Position numbers and translations under genes: made by a program. From the NCBI GenBank assembly GCA_902728285.1, contig CACVBU010001154.1, positions 806,001 through 870,000 on the forward strand: DNA of 64,000 nt, given 5' to 3'. The notes beneath the pieces are model-generated. The model made no database searches, was not told the DNA's origin, and was given only the letters and a program-made list of their open reading frames with translations. The DNA is from Clytia hemisphaerica (taxonomy: Eukaryota; Cnidaria; Hydrozoa; Leptothecata; Clytiidae). Positions within the stretch are counted from its first letter, which is position 1. Every line of letters starts with the position of its first letter. Positions 56,588 to 64,000 of this stretch are shown piece by piece.

Positions 56588-57804
56588 CATTTAAACACAA
56601 AAGGCTACTAGGCAAGGATAGGCAGAAAGCACACAGATATGTCTACATGGTATTTTCAGTTCTTGACGGAATAAACACTGTGAAAACAGCACAGACAAAA
56701 TATGTACAGGAATATAAACTAGGAAAATAAAACAAATGATTACAGGGGCACAGTATAGTAAATAATGACACAATACAAACATATAGGTATATATATAAAA
56801 TCAATGGGCCAGCAAATGGCAAATACATAGTATAGACCGTAAAGGAAACGGTTCACATAGAGAAAATCTAAGAAAAATATCAAAATATTCGGTGACCTAA
56901 GCATTAAATAAATTGAACCTAGGAAAGCTTCCACCAAGATGCTGGGGAGGAGGCGGAGCAAAAAACAGCAGTCTGCACTGAAGAACTGAAGAACTGAAAA
57001 AGGCCCATGTGGAAAATCTGTGGCCTTATAAGGGGCATGAAAGTGAGGCTAAATCAAGAGTCCGGATTAGGACCAAAACAAACCAATTGCATCTAAACCC
57101 TGATATACAAAAACATATATCAGACACTTAAACACAAAAGGCTACTAGGCAAGGATAGGCAGAAAGCAAACAGATATGTCTACATGGTATTTTCAGTTCT
57201 TGACGGAATAAACACTGTGAAAACGGCACAGACAAAATATGTACAGGAATATAAACTAGGAAAATAAAACAAATGATTACAGGAGCACAGTATAGTAAAT
57301 AATGACACAATACAAAACATATAGGTATATATATAAAATCAATGGGCCAGCAAATGGCAAATACATAGTATAGACCGTAAAGGAAACGGTTCACATAGAG
57401 AAAATCTAAGAAAAATATCAAAATATTCGGTGACCTAAGCATTAAATAAAATTGAACCTAGGAAAGCTTCCACCAAGATGCTGGGGAGGGAGGCGGAGCA
57501 AAAAACAGCAGTCTGCACTGAAGAACTGAAGAACTGAAAAAGGCCCATGTGGAAAATCTGTGGCCTTATAAGGGGCATGAAAGTTAGGCTAAATCAAGAG
57601 TCCGGATTAGGACCAAAACAAACCAATTGCATCTAAACCCTGATATACAAAAACATATATCAGACACTTAAACACAAAAGGCTACTAGGCAAGGATAGGC
57701 AGAAAGCAAACAGATATGTCTACATGGTATTTTCAGTTCTTGACGGAATAAACACTGTGAAAACGGCACAGACAAAATATGTACAGGAATATAAACTAGG
57801 AAAA
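56588..57804. repeat. Tandem duplication, about 540 bp unit, 2.25 copies
   Basis: Copies start near 56588, 57126 and 57666 with AAACACAAAAGGCTACTAGG. The first two are full length and differ at only a few positions. The third stops at AAACTAGGAAAA (57804). The near-identity means recent duplication, or an assembly artefact. A hydrophobic minus-strand frame (57442-57128) repeats with the unit and is not recognised. Confidence 0.9.
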
Positions 57805-58058
57805 TTTATCCACGGATCGCTGATAGTCACCTTTCCGGGGGTTTTGTTGTTTGGAATTGCTTAGGTCAGGATTGCTAGTAACGGCTTGTCACTGTGCCGG
57901 GTGCATACTCGGCGCCTTGGGCCCCGCAGGGTTGCTAGTAACGGCTCGAATTTCAGTCAGGTTTAAAAGAGGGGTACTTTTACCCATATTATAATAATAT
58001 TACCCCCGTCTTTTGCCAGTTCGGTATAATATGTTATGAATTGCGTGATTTTGCTGTG
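57805..58058. other. Intergenic, with a short duplicated word
   Basis: ATTGCTAGTAACGGCT (57869) and GTTGCTAGTAACGGCTCG (57931) form a direct repeat 62 bases apart, just upstream of the tRNA-like sequence. Confidence 0.5.
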
Positions 58059-58140
58059 CGGCGATGGCGCAACGGATAGAGGGCTGGCTTCCGAATCTGA
58101 AGGTCTTTCTTTGGTAGTGGTTCGAATCCCACTCGGTGCG
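58059..58140 (+). pseudogene. tRNA-like sequence (Arg-like), SINE head or tRNA pseudogene
   Basis: GATGGCGCAACGGATAGA is a good A box. CTTCCGAA is a possible CCG anticodon context. GTGGTTCGAATCCCAC is an excellent B box. About nine extra bases separate anticodon and T arms, and acceptor pairing is poor, so a functional tRNA is doubtful. A-rich sequence follows at 58200-58250, as in a SINE tail. Confidence 0.45.
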
Positions 58141-58439
58141 AAAATTAGACTGGTCGAAATTGATGGACAAATGATTGACAGGTATGAAAACTCAGTCAGA
58201 AATGAGAAACTAAGTCTCAGAAACTCAGACAGTCAGAAAAGAGAAAAATAGGATAAGAGATAGGAAAGAAAAGAAGGTGACGATTGACCATCCGATATAA
58301 CATCTTCCGTTTCTTGTTTGTACAATTAAAAATAGTTGCTAGAAAGTGTCAATAAATCATTATAGTAAATCTAATAATACAGTTGAAGTAATCTTAAGAA
58401 AAGTAAAAATTTTGGAGGGAATTTAATATGGCTGCGAGC

Positions 58440-58902
58440 TTGAAAAATTAAATTTGACGGGAATTTATTTACCTTAAAATAGATAACATTTGGGGGGAGA
58501 AAACAATAATCTAAATTTGGCGTCGAATGGCAGTAAAAGTTACATTTGGATGATTTTGGCCCAATCCACCAAATTAAATTCCCGCTAAATTTTATTTTCA
58601 AGTTAATCACCAAATTAAAAGGACCCTCCTGGCGCTCCGGAAACTTCCGAAGTTTTCCAGAGCAGCTAAAAAACACCATTTTTATCTCCGGAAAGTTCCG
58701 GAGCTCTTCCCGGAGCAAAGTGATTCTTAACACAGCTCCGGAGTTCCGGTTCAGATTAATTGTCGAAATACAAGAAAAACGACACTTTTTGCTCAGGACG
58801 TTTCTGGAGCGCCGGGAGGGTCCTAAATTAAATTCCCTCTGAAAAAACTTTTTCGGCCATCCGCCAAATTGAATTCCCGCAAAAATTTCTTCTTATAATG
58901 TA
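58440..58902. mobile_element. GCGGGAATTAA-word MITE, borders uncertain, with nested element
   Basis: TTTGACGGGAATTTATTTACC on the left and CCGCCAAATTGAATTCCCGC on the right, with CCACCAAATTAAATTCCCGC internally (58567), belong to the family at 1, 19568 and 41563. Clear CCTTA termini cannot be fixed. It is split by the 203 bp element at 58621. Confidence 0.5.
58621..58823. mobile_element. 203 bp MITE with GGACCCTCC ends
   Basis: The left end GGACCCTCCTGGCGCTCCGG pairs with right end CTGGAGCGCCGGGAGGGTCC. Inside, several CTCCGGA/TCCGGAG words. Inserted into TTAAA-type sequence of the surrounding MITE. TSD not certain. Confidence 0.7.
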
Positions 58903-58903
58903 G

Positions 58904-60373
58904 GTGCAATGTCACGTTGTGTAATTAAAACTCCAGCAAATATCTTGATAACTCCATGTTTCAATGGATGCTAGGGAAACAACAATAATAATCAAAAGGG
59001 CCATTTCAGAGAAAGGATACATAACGTCACTCTCATTTTTGACTAGATGCAAGTAGTAACCTACATAGAGACAGTTGTTCAGCCAGCATAGACTCAAATA
59101 ATTGCAGTTGACAACTGGACGATATCTTGAAATAGCCCAAAAAGTGAGCCTGAAGTAAAAGAAATAAACTGGCTGCAAAACAGCCGACAGTTGTATGTTT
59201 GTTCGTTCAAGAAGTTTTAAGTCAATACTCGCAATGGTTACACAAAATTACTTCTCTTGGACCCGTGAATCATCAATCAAATCTTGCTTTAGCGTTTAGG
59301 TGATAAATGTTCTTTTCCTTCACTTCAAATCTGCTAGCTAATTGTAGCTAAAGAAATCCATGGTATAACTTGATTTGGCAATTATTACATTGGCTAGGTT
59401 GCCATATGCAGTGAGTGATCTTGGTTGGGACATGCTATCAACTGTTATCATAGATTTAGAGTAATTGAAACAATAATAACTTCTAATAAACTTCTTCTTT
59501 TATATCTATCTTTATTAGTCTTTATTTTTCTTGTCAATACAAACACATTCATCTTCCAAATCTTTAACCTGAAAAGCGATTCTAGTGAAAGGAGGTTTGC
59601 TTTCAGCAACATCATGAGTGTGGTAGTTTGAATGAAATAATATTAATGAAGAACCACAAATTTTAATTTTGAAGAATCATTATTGTAGTTGTAAATCTAC
59701 ATCAAGAATTATCTGCTGCTTGCACGTAAGTCTGCTTGTACTTGCAGTAGAAACTTTCGACAACTTTCACGAGGCTTTTAATTATCTCCGTTATTTGAAT
59801 TTCATAAAGCTAATTAGAATCTTTATACCGCAAATACTGCCTGACAAGTTTGCGTGGCGTAATATAAAGGAGATAAAACGGCTTATGCAAGAATTTACAC
59901 GGGAAATAATTTCCCAATTCCCCGAACATTTAATTCCGAATCGGGCGACCAAACTTTCACAGTTTTAGTCTTATTGAGAAACACCGAATTTAAAGGTCTC
60001 CTTCACTTGCGCGAGGCGACCAATTAACAAAATCGCTGTGTTGGAATTATTTTTGCAATCAAAAAAAGTTATTACCCAAAAACATGGTTTATGACGTCAT
60101 AACAATGACGTCATAAAAATTTAAAATTGAATATCTCGAGAAATACTCCTCAAAATAACTTCAAATTTTCACCGAAAAATAGTAGCAATGAACTTTTTCG
60201 ATTCATGTAAAAAAATCTTTTTGATTATGTCATCAGAAATTCCAATTTTTCGTTTCTTTTGATTTTTCGCTAACGTCAGCAAAAATTTTAAAAGTTTTTT
60301 TTATCAACTGAAACAGTTTATCGATACAAACTTGTGCACATACAAAAGCATTAATTAATTTTGCATTTTTAAG
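58904..60373. other. Mostly non-coding stretch
   Basis: A 99-codon open frame at 59669-59968 (FAWRNIKEIKRLMQEFTREI, ISQFPEHLIPNRATK) looks protein-like but is unrecognised. Two ATGACGTCAT-type words lie at about 60090-60115. TTTTTAAG at 60366-60373 precedes the kinase relic as a possible acceptor. Confidence 0.35.
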
Positions 60374-61271
60374 ACCACTGAAGCACGAAAAAGATTCAGA
60401 TGGACAATCTAAAGAGGATTCTTCAAAAGACAGCAAACAAAAACAAATTGACAGGCTCAAAAGAGTAAATGCAAGCCAAGCTTATACAATCGACTTACTC
60501 AAAGAAAAAAATGCTTCTTCGACTCTTCAAAATGCTACGCATTTGAAAATGCTCGAGCAGTTAGGAGAAAAACGCTCTTCGTTAATGGTAGACGCGTCCC
60601 TATTCTCCAACTCCTTTCATTCTGGTGATGCTATCTTACAGCAGCAAAGTTCAGATATTCTAGACCCTTCGACTTTTCAGGATTTAGCAGTAAAAATATT
60701 AACCTGTGGTACTTTTTCTTCCATCAAAAAAATATTCTTTTCAACCAAAGAATCTGTAATATTGAAAACTCTGAAACCAGATAGTTTTGGTCTCCAAAGC
60801 TTAGCTGTTTTGAGTCATGAACATCGTCTCTTGAAATTCGTTGGAACTCACTCAAATATAGTTTCAACACTTGGTTTGACAATTTCAAATGGGTCGTTCT
60901 CTCATGTTATGAGTTTTGAGATTGGTATGACTTTGTTTGAAATGACACAAAAATCTATTTCTATCAGTTCGCTTCCAGAATCCAAATCCATTATTGAAGG
61001 ATTTGCAAATAGACTGAATTTTTATTCTAAAAAGGTGTTATACACAACCATCTTGTCCCTGAAAATGTGATTGTCAGGGAAGGATTTTCTAAAATCATTG
61101 GATTCGCTTTTGCTTTTAGGGCATATTCTTGTAATAAAACACATTCAAAATGTGCTCTACAAGTTCGAAGATGAGAATCACTTGGCCCTAGAATTATATC
61201 ATGGTTTACCTGTGAGCTTTACTTCGGATGTTTATGCATTTGGTATGTTGCTGCTGAACATATTAAAATGA
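60374..61271 (+). pseudogene. Protein kinase-like domain relic
   Basis: After a possible acceptor the frame gives a charged coiled-coil-like stretch (KQKQIDRLKRVNASQAYTID), then a kinase N-lobe: VKILTCGTFSSIKKIFFSTK, SVILKTLKP (VAIK-type Lys) and SHEHRLLKFVGTHSNIVSTL (alpha-C and beta-4 region). A single-base frameshift near 61035 leads to HNHLVPENVIV, at the HRDLKPENV site, and KIIGFAFAF at the DFG site. Both catalytic Asp residues are replaced. A second shift leads to GLPVSFTSDVYAFGMLLLNI (subdomain IX, SDVYSFG). The frameshifts indicate a pseudogene, possibly of an ancestral pseudokinase. Confidence 0.75.
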
Positions 61272-64000
61272 AATTTGCCTTCACTGAACACATTCTTCAA
61301 ATCAAGGGTAGATTGCTATGCTGATAGCTGTAGGTATACTTGAGACCACCGCACAAATTTTTTTAGCTTCAAAAACGAAACAAATGTTGTACTATAACAT
61401 TTAGTAACTTATTTTTAGTAAGCATCATGATTACACATTTAGGAGAACTTCTGCACAACACCAAGTATTTCATTTTCAGTCTAAAATCGCTAAACTGATT
61501 ATATTTTTTGGGAACTTTAAGGACTTTAAGTGTGAGTTTGATTTTTTTTCGTTAAGCAATTTTTCAACCTTATTCCACTGAAATCAAGGAGTTTACAACG
61601 TATATTAAAGTAACTTATTTTAGCACAGACTAGTTTAAGTGACCAGCAAAAAAAATTGAAATTTAAGAACTTACACGTTTTCTTTTGATAAGAACCAGTA
61701 AATTATGGCTGAGGCTCACTTGTTCTTAATTTTTCAAAATATTCTTTAGCTGTTTTTAAAATCTGGAATTTCTTGTCTGCAACTTTGCAACCCTGATCAG
61801 TCTGAATTCAGAACTTCAATTTAAGAAGAGAAATAAACTGAGAAGTACTTTTTTGCTGCAAAAAGGTCAATAACTTCGATTGTAATTGGCAAAATATTTG
61901 GTATTTTGAAAGAGATATGTATTTCTTGATTCATTCAGAACCAAAATTAGTATGTTCAGAAAGTTCTGAGGCTGAGCTTGTTCTTAAATTGTTCTTAAGT
62001 TTTGGCTAATTTTCAGCCTCGTGGTTTTTTTAAGTTGTTCTTTATCCAAAAGCTTTCTGGAGTTTCGGTCGCTGAGTTTCGTAATGGAGCGACAAAAATA
62101 TTTTGGAAAAATTCGATCAAGTTCGATCCAGATGAATTCTTCAGTGGAGAGTTTCTACAAAGGAAATACCGTGCTCAATGCGTTGAGAGACGTCCTTGTC
62201 TCCAAAAGCCTGGTCCAAGGGGTCTAAACTCAGTAAAAAACATGACATCGTTAAGAAGTTGCTGCGTATGTTACCCGATAATCAAAGAGACTGGTTGAAC
62301 ATGCCAGAAAACCAAAACAGTGATGACTAGCCTGGATATCCAGACCATAAACTATTTCACCGTCTAGTTTTATAATATTTTGTTTCTGGTTTACGGTCTG
62401 GTCCAAGTAACTCGTCTGCAGGGATATCTGTCCCTGCATATGCGAGCGTATCTTATTGGTCAGTACGCGCCCAGTCACTGAGCAGAATTTTCGCGGGGTT
62501 TTCGATATTTTTCGATGCGCGCGCATAATTTATGGAAAAAGCTGACATTGCAAAAAAAGATAAACAAATGAAAATGAAAACACAGGTTCATTTCTAAACA
62601 AAATGGCTGATGGAAAGGAAAGTGATCTAATTTCTTATAAATATCAATTCCAGGATATTGGAAATATGTGACAGTAAAACTCAGTCGCTGACGTTTTGAA
62701 GAAGCAGTTGTTGTTGACTTCTTCTGTTGGTTTCTTTTCTTTTCCACTTTTTTTGCTGTCGTAAACTCTACCCGGATTGTACCAGTTGGTGTTGTCTCCA
62801 ATGCTACTAAGAATACTGCCGTCCTATGGCAAAAAAACAGGTAAAAACCATTTTTATTTCAAGAAAAATACAAAAAACTGTTTTTCTTACAGCCAAACCC
62901 ATCAAGGACGTTTTATGTATTGAAGTAAAGCTTTTCTTATGTAATTTCATTCACATTTTCATTTAGACGAGTTCAGATTTCCAAATTCCTTGTCATTGTT
63001 GAGTAAACTACCAAAAATGGACCTTTTTTGTCATAATAAAATATTTAAAGTCCAAATAATAGTCCTTGGGGGGCATTTTAGAAATCGATTATAGGACAAC
63101 ATTTTAGCGTTGAATTGAATTTAAAGGAAATGTTTTTCGAAATAAACTATATATACCTAATAGAATATATTTTTTTTAATTTTTACAATTTTACAATTAA
63201 AAATATATGCGGAAATATTAGAAATAACGAAAATGCTTTTGAATTTACTATGGAAATATACCAAATGAAATAATTTTTTTTCAATTTAATTTTTTTACAA
63301 TTGAAAAAATATATGCGTATTTAAAAATCTGAAAATGCTTTTGAATTTATGAGAAATTAGATACACATCTTTGAAAACATATAATGTAAAAGAATCATAA
63401 AAACGCCTTGCCAAACTTATCCTCATCACTTCAAAATCAATAGGTAAAGTAATTTCGACTAAAGCCTCGAATATAGTATAAAACAATGATGAGCAGACTA
63501 GAATACCTTTTTGGTTGAGCTTAAATCACATTATCACAATTTAATCTACTGTTTAAGATAAATCTAAGATCGAGAACGAAAATTTTAAAAACCTATGACT
63601 ACAAAATACATAATGAAAATTTCATATTTATTCATTTGATTTCAAGTGTTCATAATTGATACTCAGGTCATCACTTAGCCTGGGTATCCAGACTCAAAAT
63701 TTTAGAAAAAAAACTCTTACCTCAACATTCAAAGTTTCTAAAATTTTAGAGTCAGGTGCAACTAAATAAGTCGGGTACTTTGTTTGATACTGCCTGTGAG
63801 TGAACCCTTGTTGACAGAATCTCAAAACTTTGGAAACCCATATTGAAATAGAAAATTCAATGGATTACTCTACTACTAACCCAAATTTATGTAATAGTTC
63901 TACACCTCAAGATCAATCGTTGTTAACAAGCCAAGAAAATCTCAAAAGAAGGTAATTTATTTTCGATGCTGTCATTGGATCTGTAGGTTTTTAAGGTTTT
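61272..64000. other. Mostly non-coding stretch
   Basis: CACGTTTTCTTTTGATAAGAA at 61675, after TA, is a left end of the CACG(T)n family, with TTCTTAA words to about 62030 and no clear right end. TAGCCTGGATATCCAGACC (62328) and TAGCCTGGGTATCCAGACT (63676) share a 19-base motif. The latter leads into a hairpin (63691-63708 with 63735-63753). Open frames at 62002-62298 and 62475-62801 lack known motifs. Confidence 0.4.

Noticed and set aside
56591..57442. Hydrophobic multi-pass membrane protein on the minus strand
   Set aside because: The frame repeats with the 540 bp tandem unit and is broken in one copy; no family motif.

Overview
This 64 kb window is AT-rich (roughly two thirds A+T) nuclear DNA from an invertebrate animal. 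The evidence is short exons with GT..AG borders separated by long non-coding stretches, an APE-type non-LTR retrotransposon, tRNA-like SINE heads, two kinds of Mutator-lineage transposase relic of the sort found in animal genomes, and a very dense population of short inverted-repeat elements (MITEs). I see no bacterial operons, no rRNA and no CRISPR. I cannot fix the phylum. All coding calls rest on reading motifs by eye, without database searches.

Layout. 0-1.2 kb: two exons of an SCP2/SCPx-type thiolase (+), with a CCTTA-ended MITE just upstream. 1.2-5 kb: a SINE and a 1.27 kb CAGT-ended element. 5.0-8.7 kb: a satellite of about 146 bp monomers, interrupted by a 1.6 kb foldback element with 9 bp target-site duplications (TSDs) and by a TA-targeting MITE. 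10.9-12.1 kb: a 394-codon gene for a predicted secreted protein of unknown family. The satellite monomer is derived from the 3' end of this gene, and a 5'-truncated paralogue lies at 21.1-21.7 kb. 12.7-14.9 kb: minisatellites and a composite tandem element. 16.6-19.6 kb: a decayed CR1/L2-like LINE (-). 22.4-32.4 kb: a 1 kb palindrome and a large inverted duplication, one arm of which is split by 3.8 kb of other elements. 32.8-39.4 kb: further MITEs, a second inverted pair and a 30 bp minisatellite of about 60 units.

39.9-46.3 kb: degraded coding pieces. One is a Cys-rich reading frame interrupted by a TA-targeting MITE. Others make up a C2H2/MULE-type gene with a SWIM finger whose catalytic exons I could not find. 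48.2-49.7 kb: a second copy of the 1.27 kb element carrying a nested MITE, for which the first copy supplies the empty site. 50.7-54.3 kb: two pieces of a second, Mutator-like transposase. 55-59 kb: motif-cluster repeats, a tandem duplication of about 540 bp, a tRNA-like sequence and nested MITEs. 60.4-61.3 kb: a kinase-domain relic lacking its catalytic residues. 61.3-64 kb: mostly non-coding.

How it fits together: the window is mainly a record of mobile-element activity. Three unrelated inverted-repeat elements have exact 9 bp TSDs (5131, 28772, 32847), the Mutator signature, and two decayed Mutator-type transposases lie in the same window. At least nine elements are flanked by TA. Host coding sequence appears as islands (SCP2 exons, the secreted protein, a Cys-rich frame), and some of it has been split or amplified by these processes.
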